A DNA stretch of 64,000 nucleotides. Origin: Alphaproteobacteria bacterium. Its GTDB lineage: Bacteria > Pseudomonadota > Alphaproteobacteria > Caedimonadales > UBA1908. Both the position numbers and the translations under genes were made by a program. Positions 27,201 through 36,111 of this stretch are shown here, piece by piece. Below the pieces are notes generated by a model. That model was not told the origin of the DNA and searched no databases. It saw only the letters and a list, made by a program, of their open reading frames with translations. The DNA lies in assembly GCA_021298595.1 (NCBI GenBank), contig JAJTHL010000009.1:62001-126000 (forward strand). The letters run 5' to 3'. Within the stretch, counting starts at the first letter, position 1, and each line of letters begins with the position of its first letter.

Positions 27201-29121
27201 CGACTTCACCGTTGTGGGGATTGGCGACATGTCCGGTGACGTTTTTGGAAACGGGATGCTTCTCTCGCCTCACATTCGCCTTGTGGGCGCCTTTAACCAT
27301 GCCCATATCTTTGTAGATCCAAATCCAGATGCTCAAAAAAGCTATCTTGAACGGGCGCGACTTTTTGGTTTGCCGCGCTCATCCTGGGCAGACTATGACC
27401 CTTCATACTTGTCTGCGGGAGGGGCGATTTATGAACGACGATCAAAGGTCATTAATGTAACCCCTGAGATTCAAGAAATGCTCTCCCTGCCCCGGCCCAT
27501 GGTTAGTCCCCAGGATCTCATTCGCGCTCTGATGACCTACCAAGCAGATCTTTTGTGGTTTGGGGGAATCGGTACCTATGTCAAATCCAGCCAAGAAAGT
27601 AACGCAGATGTGGGGGATCGCAGCAACGACGCCCTTCGTGTGAATGCCAAGGACTTGCGATGCCGCGTGATTGCAGAAGGCGCTAATCTTGGTGTGACAC
27701 ATCTTGGTCGCATCGAATTCGCAAGACGCCTTCATGGCCGCATTAACACTGACGCCATTGACAATTCGGCGGGCGTTGATTGTTCGGATCATGAGGTGAA
27801 CATCAAAATCTTACTTGGTTCGGTGATGGCTAAAAACAGACTTGATGTGGGTAAGAGAAATGCTTTGCTTGAGAGCATGACACAAAATGTTGCCGAGCTT
27901 GTGCTGCGCGATAACTATAAGCAAAATCTGTGCCTCAGCGTGATGGAGTCTTCGGGAACAGAAGTTTTTGATCAAAAAGTACGACTGATTCGCAAACTTG
28001 AAAGTCTTGGACGTCTTGACCGGTCCCTTGAATATTTGCCCGATGATAATAGCCTTGCTGAAATGCAAACCTCTGGTAGACCCTTTGTCAGACCAGAGTT
28101 GGCCATTCTTCTGGCCTACTCAAAAATCCAACTCTACGCGGATCTTGTGGCCATGGATCTGGTCAAAGATCCCTTTTTCGAGGGAAGGCTGATTGCCTAC
28201 TTTCCAGACCTTATGCGCACAGACTATGCCCTTGACATTCTCGCCCACCCCTTAAGAGACGAAATCGTCGCCACAATAATCGTGAATGAGGTCGTGAACC
28301 ACATGGGGGCATCTTTTGTGTATGAGGTTCAAGACAAAACAGGTAAATCTTTGTCGATGATTTTCAAAGCCTACTTTCTTGCCATGGAAGTCTTTAACTT
28401 TGAAAGTTTTTTTGAAGAGCTCGAGTCCTATGACGGCAAGATTGACGCAATTCAGCAAACACGGGTGTACCGAGAACTCCTCAAGGTGCTCAAACGCACA
28501 ACCATTTGGCTTTTGAATCACTACCCGCTCGAAGGATCGTTATCCGATCTTGTGCATGATCTCTCCATTGGGGTGGGAGCATTCTTGGGCGATCTAACCG
28601 ACTGCCTTGACGCAGAAGGAGAAAATAAACTTGCTCAAACGGTTGTTTTTTATCAAAACTTTGGGATAGATCAAGGATTTGCAGAAAGGTGCGCCCTTCT
28701 TGCCATCGCCGCAAACTCTCCCAATATTGTCCTGTTGGCTTCAGCGACCGGCTTTACCATGCGAGAGGTTGGGACTTTGTACTTCCATCTGGGGAGTCGC
28801 TTTAGTTTTGGTAAAATCAGAGCGCAAGTAAGAAGCATTACAACAGCATCGCCCTGGATTAATCAACAGCTCATGGGCCTTCTAGAGGATCTTTACAATT
28901 ATCAAAGTGACTTAACTTTGCGTGTGATTTCTCTTGCCCATGATAACCCTAAAGCCCTGGAAGATGGCGGCAAAGCTCTTATGGCTCAATTCGAAATCGA
29001 TTATACAGAAATTGTTACGCGGCTAGACCGGATGTTCTTAGAGGCCAACATCGCCCGGTGTCGAGACATCGCGACCCTAACTGTTGCCACAAGAGAACTT
29101 CGACTTCTTAGTCAATCTTAA
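24280..29121 (+). CDS. gdhB: NAD-specific glutamate dehydrogenase, large (L_180) type
   Basis: A 1613-residue enzyme that deaminates glutamate to 2-oxoglutarate with NAD. The length matches the L_180 class of proteobacteria. The N-terminal third carries ACT-like regulatory segments. The catalytic core around residues 825-1000 shows RGGIRWSDR, MKAQMVKNSVIVPVGSKGGF and the NAD-binding GIGDMSGDVFGNGM. The long C-terminal region (SLEYLPDD, RPFVRPELAILLAYSK) is typical. It stands alone before tkt and suggests glutamate is used as a carbon and energy source. Confidence 0.97.
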   Translation: MDIIDDKEDLLQRITSILKRQVDPSQHASLKRFVMAFYGYQHLKILRRLTPERIADGLLRLWTFCQQREADTPKYDVYYLKPASIDTSPERLVIQLINDNMAFLVASLIHFLNRIGLKPRLVVHPVLYVQRDSTGNLLSITEKGSLDPNVKEESLIYCEITEMVTPETVQTVLEGLPQTLLEVRQATQDWDAMRRQVREAIKDVEVSRYQGEYVRIEESKDFLRWIEDDHFTFLGYCKYELYGEDGRLLREPQATHALGILRDEEQRRLDRIFEGVGYSQATRHLIMKPSPLIINKTTQLSLVHRDVPMDVIGVRFLNEAGEVIGLHMFLGLFTSIAYDSSARDIPYLRRKVERVIENAGIEPTWHDGKSLIHVLDTLPRDELFQASVSELTQIGMSIVRLQVEQRVALFMRPDIFKRFMSCLVYVPGDVFDSTLMDKMGAVLAKELGGKLGVVKAQFGAFTFARIHFTINTPNGAKDSYNISYIEQLLMEVAKSWSDDLRNALNLTFTEWKSARIFRLYRNAFTRAYQDRFVGQDVVSDIDYIESIYAEKSFTTRVYVPNPDEPTQIKLKFFHKATPVALSDILPTLENLGLRVISEIPFKVSREEADDVVWIHSFDMEIKHMAQDVGQEGFDRFLQAFTAVYTKQTEDDGFNRLVLAADLSWRQCSLIRAYAHYLKQLGMTYSAPFVQMTLVRHADITRLLVELFEARFDPTCTSGNADLIESILKALDNVDNQDEDRILRRYLNAILSTLRTNYFKTDDAGKVKPFISFKFDCAALVEMPLPKPLYEIYVYAQDVEAVHLRGGRVARGGIRWSDRHEDFRTEVLGLMKAQMVKNSVIVPVGSKGGFIVKKSLDGLSREDVQQVSVACYQTMIRGLLDLTDNLVNHEIVPPTQVLRYDGDDPYLVVAADKGTATFSDYANAVSQEYGFWLADAFASGGSAGYDHKKMGITAKGAWESVRRHFRELGLNVDTTDFTVVGIGDMSGDVFGNGMLLSPHIRLVGAFNHAHIFVDPNPDAQKSYLERARLFGLPRSSWADYDPSYLSAGGAIYERRSKVINVTPEIQEMLSLPRPMVSPQDLIRALMTYQADLLWFGGIGTYVKSSQESNADVGDRSNDALRVNAKDLRCRVIAEGANLGVTHLGRIEFARRLHGRINTDAIDNSAGVDCSDHEVNIKILLGSVMAKNRLDVGKRNALLESMTQNVAELVLRDNYKQNLCLSVMESSGTEVFDQKVRLIRKLESLGRLDRSLEYLPDDNSLAEMQTSGRPFVRPELAILLAYSKIQLYADLVAMDLVKDPFFEGRLIAYFPDLMRTDYALDILAHPLRDEIVATIIVNEVVNHMGASFVYEVQDKTGKSLSMIFKAYFLAMEVFNFESFFEELESYDGKIDAIQQTRVYRELLKVLKRTTIWLLNHYPLEGSLSDLVHDLSIGVGAFLGDLTDCLDAEGENKLAQTVVFYQNFGIDQGFAERCALLAIAANSPNIVLLASATGFTMREVGTLYFHLGSRFSFGKIRAQVRSITTASPWINQQLMGLLEDLYNYQSDLTLRVISLAHDNPKALEDGGKALMAQFEIDYTEIVTRLDRMFLEANIARCRDIATLTVATRELRLLSQS

Positions 29122-29193
29122 CTGACTTATCCTTGACGATCACACACTGCCTCAGGCATTGTGGGATCAGCATTTTATCTTTAAGAGGGCCCC

Positions 29194-31206
29194 ATGCAAC
29201 AGCAGCCTCCTGTATCTGAACAGGAATCCTGGTTTTTAAGCGAAGCCGCCACCGCGCTTCGGTTTCTGGCCGCAGACGCCGTGGAAAAAGCAAAATCTGG
29301 ACATCCTGGCATGCCCATGGGGATGGCCGATGTGGCGACAGTCCTTTTTACAAAATTCTTGAAAATTAATCCCCATGACCCTTTGTGGCCTGATCGTGAC
29401 CGTTTTGTATTGTCAGCTGGGCACGGCTCCATGCTGCTTTACGGGCTTAATTATTTAAGTGGATATAAGGAAATGTCCCTTGAAACACTTAAGTCTTTTC
29501 GTTCCCTTGGCAGCCTTGCAGCCGGCCACCCTGAGTATCATCCCACAGCCGGCATTGAAACCACCACAGGCCCCTTGGGTCAGGGTCTTGCCACAGCCGT
29601 GGGCATGGCCCTTGGCGAAAAGCTCCTCGCTCAAGAATTTGGTGTCGATCTTGTGAATCATCATACCTATGTAATTGCGGGTGATGGGTGCCTCATGGAA
29701 GGCATCAGTCAAGAGGCCATCACCTTGGCAGGCCATTTAAACCTCTCGCGTCTTATTGTCCTTTTTGATGATAACCATATCTCCATCGACGGCGGTACAG
29801 ACCTTTCCACCAGCGAGGATACCCTTGGCCGTTTTGAGGCAGCTGGCTGGCTGGCTGAGCGCATTGACGGTCACGATTTCGCCCAGATTGAGGCGGCCCT
29901 TACCCGCGCCCAGACGGCCACAAAGCCGACCCTCATTGCGTGTCGAACGACCATTGGAAAGGGTGCGCCCAAAAAGCAAGGAACCTCAGACACACACGGA
30001 TCTCCTTTGGGGGCCGCCGAAATTGAAGCCGCGCGCGAAGCCCTGGGATGGCATCACCCGCCCTTTGAGATTCCCCAAAGCCTTGTGCAGCACTGGCAAA
30101 AAAAACTTACAGACCGCGTCTTCCCCCTTTATCATGCCTGGCAAGACCGCTTTGGGAAAATGGACGCACCGTTAAAAAAGACTTTCTCTGACCGCATGGC
30201 GGGAACACTTGCCCCCGGCTGGACAAAAGCCCTGGACACTCTCAAGGACCAGTTCCTTGAAGACAAACCCTCCCTTGCCACGCGCCAATCCTCCGGAAAA
30301 GTCCTTGACGCGCTTGTCCCAACTTTGCCCGAGCTTTTAGGGGGATCAGCTGATCTCACAGGCTCAAACAATACCCTTGCCAAGGGAATGAAAGGAGTCA
30401 CGCCCCACGACTTTTCTGGACGCTACCTTCATTACGGCATCAGAGAGCACGCCATGGCAGCCGCCATGAACGGTCTAGCTCTCCATGGGGGTTTTGTGCC
30501 TTACAGCGGAACCTTCCTTGTCTTTTCGGATTATTGCCGTCCTGCTATTCGCCTGGCTTCCCTGATGAAGCAACGCGTCATTCACGTCATGACCCACGAC
30601 TCCATCGGCCTTGGTGAAGACGGCCCTACCCATCAACCCATCGAGCATCTCACAAGCTTGCGGGCCATTCCTGGCCTCCAGGTCCTGCGCCCTGCTGACT
30701 GCCTAGAGGCTGCCGACTGTTGGGAAATGGCGCTTACTTATCAAGGGCCTTCTGTAATGGCGCTCACAAGGCAAGCTTTGCCCGCCTTGCGCCGTGAAAA
30801 AGAAAACCGCGCGCAAAAAGGTGCTTACATCCTAGAGGAGGCCACCAAAGACCACAAAGTCACTTTGATTGCCACAGGATCCGAGGTCAGCATCGCGGCT
30901 GCCGTGCGCGCCGCCCTTGAGGAAAAAGGGGTCGGCACGCGTCTTGTCTCCATGCCGTGCACTTTGCGCTTTGATCAGGCTTCCAAGGCATACCGGACAA
31001 GCGTCCTTGCTCCCCATACCCTCCGTGTGGCCATCGAGGCTGCGTCGCCCTGGGGATGGGAGCGTTATGTGGGCGAAGACGGTCTTATCTTTGGGATTGA
31101 TACCTTTGGGGCGTCAGCCCCTTATCAAGAGCTTTATGCTCACTTTGGTTTGACGGCGCCGGCAATTACTGAAGCAATCACGACACATCTCGCATCAACG
31201 TCATAA
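29194..31206 (+). CDS. tkt: Transketolase
   Basis: A 670-residue thiamine diphosphate enzyme of the non-oxidative pentose phosphate pathway. The ThDP motif appears as GDGCLMEGISQEA near residue 160, then DDNHISIDG; the pyrimidine-domain motif is YGIREHAMAAAMNG near residue 415; HDSIGLGEDGPTHQPIEH follows. It is complete. It has AGAGGG upstream of the ATG and is followed after 17 bases by gap, so they form an operon. Confidence 0.97.
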   Translation: MQQQPPVSEQESWFLSEAATALRFLAADAVEKAKSGHPGMPMGMADVATVLFTKFLKINPHDPLWPDRDRFVLSAGHGSMLLYGLNYLSGYKEMSLETLKSFRSLGSLAAGHPEYHPTAGIETTTGPLGQGLATAVGMALGEKLLAQEFGVDLVNHHTYVIAGDGCLMEGISQEAITLAGHLNLSRLIVLFDDNHISIDGGTDLSTSEDTLGRFEAAGWLAERIDGHDFAQIEAALTRAQTATKPTLIACRTTIGKGAPKKQGTSDTHGSPLGAAEIEAAREALGWHHPPFEIPQSLVQHWQKKLTDRVFPLYHAWQDRFGKMDAPLKKTFSDRMAGTLAPGWTKALDTLKDQFLEDKPSLATRQSSGKVLDALVPTLPELLGGSADLTGSNNTLAKGMKGVTPHDFSGRYLHYGIREHAMAAAMNGLALHGGFVPYSGTFLVFSDYCRPAIRLASLMKQRVIHVMTHDSIGLGEDGPTHQPIEHLTSLRAIPGLQVLRPADCLEAADCWEMALTYQGPSVMALTRQALPALRREKENRAQKGAYILEEATKDHKVTLIATGSEVSIAAAVRAALEEKGVGTRLVSMPCTLRFDQASKAYRTSVLAPHTLRVAIEAASPWGWERYVGEDGLIFGIDTFGASAPYQELYAHFGLTAPAITEAITTHLASTS

Positions 31207-31223
31207 AACAAGGAGAAATAGCC

Positions 31224-32231
31224 ATGGGAACACGCATTGCCATTAATGGGTTTGGACGCATTGGGCGCTTGGTCCTGCGGGCCCTTTGTGAACGAAAAGA
31301 TGTCGATCTTGACATTGTTGCCATTAATGATCTCACGACCCCTGCCACCAACGTTCACTTGTTCAAATATGATTCGGTGCACGGTCCCATTTCCCATGAC
31401 ATGCGTCTTGAGGACACAACCCTTCACCTCAATGGCCATAAGATTGCCATGCTCTCGCTCCCAAAGCCTTCTGAACTTCCGTGGAACGATCTCGGCGTTG
31501 ACATCGTCCTTGAGTGTTCTGGGCGTTTTACAAAAAAGGAAGAGGCAGCCGCCCACTTAAGTGCCGGTGCAAAGCAAGTCCTGATTTCAGCGCCCGCAAC
31601 CGGCGTGGATGCCACCGTCGTGTATGGCGTCAACCATCACGTGCTTTCTGACAAAACCCTTGTTGTTTCCAACGCGTCCTGTACCACAAACTGTCTGGCC
31701 CCGGTGGCACAAGTACTTCACAAAACCTTGGGCATTGAAAAAGGATTTATGACTACGATTCATGCATTTACGGGCGATCAGCGCCTTGTGGATACGGGGC
31801 ATTCTGACCTGCGCCGTTCAAGGGCCGCGTCCTTATCCATGATTCCGACTTCCACAGGGGCGGCGCGCGCTGTGGGACTTGTTCTGCCAGAGCTTTCGGG
31901 CAAAATTGACGGCGCTGCCGTGCGCGTGCCAACTTCTAACGTCTCTTTTGTCGACTTTAAATTTCTCAGCCGTACTCCCACCACCGTCGAGGCCGTGAAT
32001 AACGCGCTAAAGACTGCAGCGGAGGGGCCTCTTGCGGGTATCTTGCGTTATGAGGACCAGCCCCTTGTGTCGGCCGACTTTAACCATGACGCCCACAGTA
32101 GTATTGTCGACGCCTTGGAGACCCAAGTCATCGGAGGCAACTTTGTGCGTGTCGCCGCGTGGTATGATAACGAGTGGGGTTTTTCCAATCGAATGCTCGA
32201 CACCGCCGCCGCCATGGCCAAACACCTGTAA
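31224..32231 (+). CDS. gap: Glyceraldehyde-3-phosphate dehydrogenase, type I
   Basis: A 335-residue enzyme of glycolysis or gluconeogenesis. The NAD-binding GFGRIGRLVLRA opens the protein and the active site is Cys153 in NASCTTNCLAP. The C-terminal WYDNEWGFSNRM is typical. AAGGAG lies well placed before the ATG. It ends at a clear hairpin terminator. Confidence 0.97.
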   Translation: MGTRIAINGFGRIGRLVLRALCERKDVDLDIVAINDLTTPATNVHLFKYDSVHGPISHDMRLEDTTLHLNGHKIAMLSLPKPSELPWNDLGVDIVLECSGRFTKKEEAAAHLSAGAKQVLISAPATGVDATVVYGVNHHVLSDKTLVVSNASCTTNCLAPVAQVLHKTLGIEKGFMTTIHAFTGDQRLVDTGHSDLRRSRAASLSMIPTSTGAARAVGLVLPELSGKIDGAAVRVPTSNVSFVDFKFLSRTPTTVEAVNNALKTAAEGPLAGILRYEDQPLVSADFNHDAHSSIVDALETQVIGGNFVRVAAWYDNEWGFSNRMLDTAAAMAKHL

Positions 32232-32237
32232 CGAAAA

Positions 32238-32270
32238 GGGGGGCAAAATGCCCCCCCAGACTTTTATATA
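32238..32270 (+). terminator. Terminator after gap
   Basis: GGGGGGCA and TGCCCCCC form an eight-pair stem with an AAA loop (32238-32256), followed by a short T-rich run. It separates the convergent gap and TIGR02300 genes and could serve both. Confidence 0.7.
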
Positions 32271-32279
32271 AGAATGAGA

Positions 32280-32552
32280 TTACTCGTCTTCTCTGACTTC
32301 TGTCTCGATCAATTCTTCTTCGTCAGTATCTAAAACTTCATCGTCCTCTTCCATCTCAAGTTCAAAAACCTCATCCACAGTCACTTCTGGTTTTTGCGCC
32401 CGGCCTTTGGCCACGTATTTTGAGGTAAATTCGTCCGCTTGGAATGTCTTGCCACACTTGGGGCATGTCATGGGATCTTTATTAAGATCATAAAAAGGCG
32501 CGCTGCATTTACGGCAACTACGCTTGGTTCCTAGTTCTGGCTTAGTGGTCAT
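32280..32552 (-). CDS. TIGR02300 family zinc-ribbon protein
   Basis: A 90-residue protein with two CxxC pairs (RSCRKCSAPFYDLNKD and MTCPKCGKTF), the strong mark of this family in alphaproteobacteria. The C-terminal half is acidic (EEDDEVLDTDEEE). The start at 32552 has AGGAG suitably upstream; the frame opens 16 codons earlier. Function is unknown; zinc binding is inferred from the cysteines. Confidence 0.9.
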   Translation of the reverse strand: MTTKPELGTKRSCRKCSAPFYDLNKDPMTCPKCGKTFQADEFTSKYVAKGRAQKPEVTVDEVFELEMEEDDEVLDTDEEELIETEVREDE

Positions 32553-32754
32553 GAAAGACTCCTGCTCTTTGAAAAGATACTTCCTAAAAGGCCTTGCCAT
32601 GATCTGCGGGCAGAGTCAAAAGTTTTTTCACAAAACGTGTTTTTTAGACCCATTGCGGCGGATAAAATTTGTCGCGTTTAACGGATCCAAATCACTTGGC
32701 ACACATCCTGCATAATTGAGTACAGATAGAAATGTAATTCAAGGAGTGTTCGTT

Positions 32755-33480
32755 ATGTTATCTCGGGATGTGGCCCTTTCCATGCAGACCGCCATTCAAC
32801 GGGACGTTGATGTTGTCACCCACAATATCGCGAACCTCCAAACCGCTGGCTTTAAAACAAAACTTATGGTCTTTAATGAGGCTGCCGTGAAAAAAAGTGC
32901 AGCGCAGGATTATTCCTTTGTTCAGGACCTTGCAACCATTCGCGACAACACCCCCGGATCCTTCAAGAATACGGGCGACCAGTACCATGCCTATATCGCA
33001 GGGCCTGGTTATTTTGCTGTACAAACACCAGGTGGTATACGTTATACCCGAAACGGCGCCTTTGTTCGGGACGCCAATAACCAAATTACAACCGTCGAAG
33101 GCTATCCTGTTATGGATGTCAATAACGGCCCCATCGCTGTACCCGATGACGTATCTCAGATCTCTTTGGGGCATGACGGCACATACTCGGACGGCGTCAA
33201 TGATTTAGGACAAATTGGCATTTTCACCTTTGCCGATGATAACGCCCTTAAAGAAGAGGCTGGCACACTTTTTAGCACTGACCAAGCCCCCATTCAAAAC
33301 ACAAACGCCAAGGTGTTACAAAGGGGTTTTGAAGCTTCTAACGTCAACTCAGTTGCAGAAACAACGAAACTGATGTCGCTTCTGAGGTCCTTTCAACAAG
33401 TTCAAAATTACCTAGAACAGCACAGCAAGCTTGAAAGCTCCATGAGTCAGCAACTGATAAAAATAGCGCCCGCCGCTTAA
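32755..33480 (+). CDS. flgF: Flagellar basal-body rod protein FlgF
   Basis: A 241-residue proximal rod protein. The N-terminal flagellar rod signature is VDVVTHNIANLQTAGFK, and the C-terminal helix has VLQRGFEASNVNSVAE. It lies directly before flgG. The ATG at 32755 has AAGGAG eight bases upstream; the frame opens earlier at a TTG. Confidence 0.88.
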   Translation: MLSRDVALSMQTAIQRDVDVVTHNIANLQTAGFKTKLMVFNEAAVKKSAAQDYSFVQDLATIRDNTPGSFKNTGDQYHAYIAGPGYFAVQTPGGIRYTRNGAFVRDANNQITTVEGYPVMDVNNGPIAVPDDVSQISLGHDGTYSDGVNDLGQIGIFTFADDNALKEEAGTLFSTDQAPIQNTNAKVLQRGFEASNVNSVAETTKLMSLLRSFQQVQNYLEQHSKLESSMSQQLIKIAPAA

Positions 33481-33503
33481 AAACTAAGAAGAAAGGAATA
33501 CCA

Positions 33504-34292
33504 ATGTCCATTGCACTGGGAAACGCCTCCACCGGAATGGGAGCCATGCAAGACCTCACCAACGTCGTCACAGGCAACATTGCCAACATGAAAACAACGG
33601 CATTCAAAGAAAAAGTTGCTCTTTTCGCAACCCTCATGTCCATAGACAAAACCCGCGTAGGCTCGCTCACTGCCACCACAGGAGAACGAGTGCCTGTGGG
33701 TGTTCAAATTGGTCTTGGGGTGCAGATGCAGGCGGTCAGCCCCATTCTGACCCCGGGCACCCCCGTTCAAACGGAAAACCCTTATCACATCATGATCCAG
33801 GGACCTGGTTTTTTTCAAATTGACCTGCCCTCTGGCGACATTGCTTATACCCGGGCGGGCACTTTTGAGGTCAATGAAAATGGAGTTATCGTCACCCAAG
33901 AAGGCAACACCCTTGTGCCAGGGATTACGATCCCCTCAGACGCCCAGTGGGTCAAAGTAAACGCGGCCGGCGAAGTATTTGCAAAAATTCCTGGCAACCC
34001 AACGCCGCAAAGCGTCGGGCAATTAGAGCTTGCAACATTTGCAAATCCTGCCGGATTAGAGGCCTTGGATAACAACATGTTTTTAGAAACAGCCTCATCG
34101 GGTGCCCCCATTGTAGGTACACCCAATACGGACGGTTTTGGCAAGCTTCTACAACATTGGTATGAGGGATCCAACGTGAACTCAGTCAAGGCCATTACTG
34201 ACCTCATCGAAGCTCAGCGCGCGTTTGAAATGAACTCAAAATCTGCCAAAACAGCTGACGAAATGGAAAAGCAGCTGAATTCTTTGGCATAA
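33504..34292 (+). CDS. flgG: Flagellar basal-body rod protein FlgG
   Basis: A 262-residue distal rod protein. It has the N-terminal LTNVVTGNIANMKTTAFKEK and the C-terminal QHWYEGSNVNSVKAITDLIEAQRAFEMNSK, both typical for FlgG. Length matches the family (260-262). AAAGGAAT lies just before the ATG. It is followed by flgA after ten bases. Confidence 0.93.
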   Translation: MSIALGNASTGMGAMQDLTNVVTGNIANMKTTAFKEKVALFATLMSIDKTRVGSLTATTGERVPVGVQIGLGVQMQAVSPILTPGTPVQTENPYHIMIQGPGFFQIDLPSGDIAYTRAGTFEVNENGVIVTQEGNTLVPGITIPSDAQWVKVNAAGEVFAKIPGNPTPQSVGQLELATFANPAGLEALDNNMFLETASSGAPIVGTPNTDGFGKLLQHWYEGSNVNSVKAITDLIEAQRAFEMNSKSAKTADEMEKQLNSLA

Positions 34293-34302
34293 GGAGCGCA
34301 TC

Positions 34303-35070
34303 ATGAAAAAAGTCGGTTTGATCATTTTGCTCGGCATGTCTTGGAAAACGGCCTACGCTTATCGTACCCTTCAAGATCTAGACACCGCAAATAACCCTTT
34401 ATTCCAAGAACGAGGGATCAACGCAAACGAACTGGCGCCCCTTGTGCAAGAAGCCGCGCGCGACGCCGTAGATCAAAACGTTGAGATTACGCTAGACGAG
34501 CAAACAGTCCCCCTTTCCAAAGATGCCCTTGAAACCGCCTCGGTCTTTGATTTTGCCGTTGAAAAAGACGGTCTACACTTTACCGCTCTGATCCAGGCGC
34601 CCTCTCTTAAGGAACCCTTTACCATTAGCGGCACATACTATCCGGCAAAAGAAATTCCGGTACTTCGGCGCCTGCCGGCACCGGGTGACGCCATCACAGA
34701 ACAAGACCTTGTCTGGAAAAAAGTTCCCCTGCGCAAGCTTTCTCGGACCACCTTAACAAAAACTGAAGACATCTTAGGGTGTGTGGTCCGCTCTCATACC
34801 CTCAAAGTCGGTGTGCCCCTGCGTCATATGGATGTGGAAAAGCCTCTTCTCGTCAAACGAAATGAAGCTGTCCTGATCACTGTCCAAGATGCAAAAATCT
34901 CTTTAACACTTGAAGGAACGGCCCTCGAGCAAGGCGAAAAAGGGCAGCGGATCCGGGTCCTTAATCCCATGAGCAAGCGCACCCTTTACGGCGTCGTTGT
35001 GGATCACAAACGCGTTGAAATCGAGCGTCCCATGCGCCTTGCCCAAACCTTTGAAGGAAACCGGTCATGA
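34303..35070 (+). CDS. flgA: Flagellar P-ring formation chaperone FlgA
   Basis: A 255-residue periplasmic protein with a signal peptide (MKKVGLIILLGMSWKTAYA). The SAF domain is visible in the C-terminal half: RRLPAPGDAITEQDLVWKKV followed by VKRNEAVLITVQDAKIS and RIRVLNPMSKRTLYGVV. FlgA helps FlgI assemble the P-ring. Its stop overlaps the ATG of flgH by four bases. flgI itself is not in the window. Confidence 0.88.
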   Translation: MKKVGLIILLGMSWKTAYAYRTLQDLDTANNPLFQERGINANELAPLVQEAARDAVDQNVEITLDEQTVPLSKDALETASVFDFAVEKDGLHFTALIQAPSLKEPFTISGTYYPAKEIPVLRRLPAPGDAITEQDLVWKKVPLRKLSRTTLTKTEDILGCVVRSHTLKVGVPLRHMDVEKPLLVKRNEAVLITVQDAKISLTLEGTALEQGEKGQRIRVLNPMSKRTLYGVVVDHKRVEIERPMRLAQTFEGNRS

Positions 35071-35834
35071 CATTTTACCCTCTCTCATACGCCAAAACCA
35101 CCTGCACGGTTGTGGCTTTGACAGGCCTGCTTCTCCTAGGAGGGTGTCAAACAACGGACCAACTATCACGTATTGGCGAGCTGCCCGTGATTACTCACAT
35201 CCAGGATCCCACAAGGACACCAGATCACCAACCCGTGTCCATGCCCATGCCCAGTCCCACCCCAGCCCCGCAGCAGCCAAATTCCCTTTGGCAGGCAGGT
35301 GCCAGAACCTTTTTCAAAGATCAACGCGCAAGCCGAGTGGGGGATATCTTGACGGTCCTTGTGCAGGTGGACGACAAAGCGGACATCAGCAATACAACAG
35401 TACGGAATCGTACGACTAGCGAAAAAACAGGCATCACGGGACTTTTTGGGTATGAAAAGAAATTGGATGCTATTTTACCCAAGACCGTGGACGCTACAAA
35501 TCTGATTGGGATCAACAGCAAGCCAAGTCACACAGGTGTCGGCACCATTAGTCGTAGCGAAAAAATCAATATGAAGGTGGCAGCAACTGTCATTCAAATC
35601 CTGCCCAACGGCAACTTTGTGATTTCAGGACGTCAGGAAATGCGGGTCAACTATGAAGTCCGAGAAATGCTCCTCCAAGGCATTGTTAGGCCCGAAGATA
35701 TCTCCTCGGCCAACACCATCCCCTACGAGAAAATCGCCGAAGGTCGCTTTTCTTACGCTGGTCGTGGTCAGCTGGATGATATGCAGCAGCCCCCCTACGG
35801 TCAGCAAGTGCTGAACGCCCTCTCTCCGTTTTAA
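35067..35834 (+). CDS. flgH: Flagellar L-ring protein FlgH
   Basis: A 255-residue outer-membrane lipoprotein with lipobox LLLGGC (Cys27). The L-ring signature is ARTFFKDQRASRVGDILTVLV and the end reads LPNGNFVISGRQEMRVN and GRFSYAGRGQLDD, typical of FlgH. Its ATG overlaps the flgA stop (ATGA). Length is close to the family mean (about 230-250). It ends the four-gene unit. Confidence 0.95.
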   Translation: MTFYPLSYAKTTCTVVALTGLLLLGGCQTTDQLSRIGELPVITHIQDPTRTPDHQPVSMPMPSPTPAPQQPNSLWQAGARTFFKDQRASRVGDILTVLVQVDDKADISNTTVRNRTTSEKTGITGLFGYEKKLDAILPKTVDATNLIGINSKPSHTGVGTISRSEKINMKVAATVIQILPNGNFVISGRQEMRVNYEVREMLLQGIVRPEDISSANTIPYEKIAEGRFSYAGRGQLDDMQQPPYGQQVLNALSPF

Positions 35835-35844
35835 AATCATATGA

Positions 35845-35896
35845 GGAGCGTCTTGTTTTGCCTTAAAAGAAAAACATGACGCCCCTTGATTTTTCC
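35845..35896 (+). terminator. Terminator after flgH
   Basis: GGAGCGTC (35845-35852) and GACGCCCC (35878-35885) pair with one mismatch, with an extended inner stem, and are followed by a T-rich run. It lies shortly after the flgH stop and before tRNA-Ser. Confidence 0.55.
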
Positions 35897-35923
35897 TTCA
35901 GTTTTCTATAGACAAGAGGCAGT

Positions 35924-36014
35924 GGAGGGGTGGCCGAGCGGTTGAAGGCGCACGCCTGGAAAGTGTGTATACGGTAATCCCGTATCGCGGGTTCGAATCC
36001 CGCTCCCTCCGCCA
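35924..36014 (+). tRNA. tRNA-Ser (GGA)
   Basis: A 91-base class II tRNA with acceptor arms GGAGGGG and TCCCTCC, discriminator G and encoded CCA. The anticodon loop CTGGAAA gives GGA. The long variable arm (TATACGGTAATCCCGTAT) is the mark of tRNA-Ser. It reads UCC and UCU codons. Confidence 0.97.
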
Positions 36015-36111
36015 GTACCAATACAAAACCTTCCTCTTTTTTTGACTGCTATAGCTTTTACACTTTCTTTGTGGAAAACTGAGCTTTAGATAACGTCTAT
36101 CTGTGCGCTTC

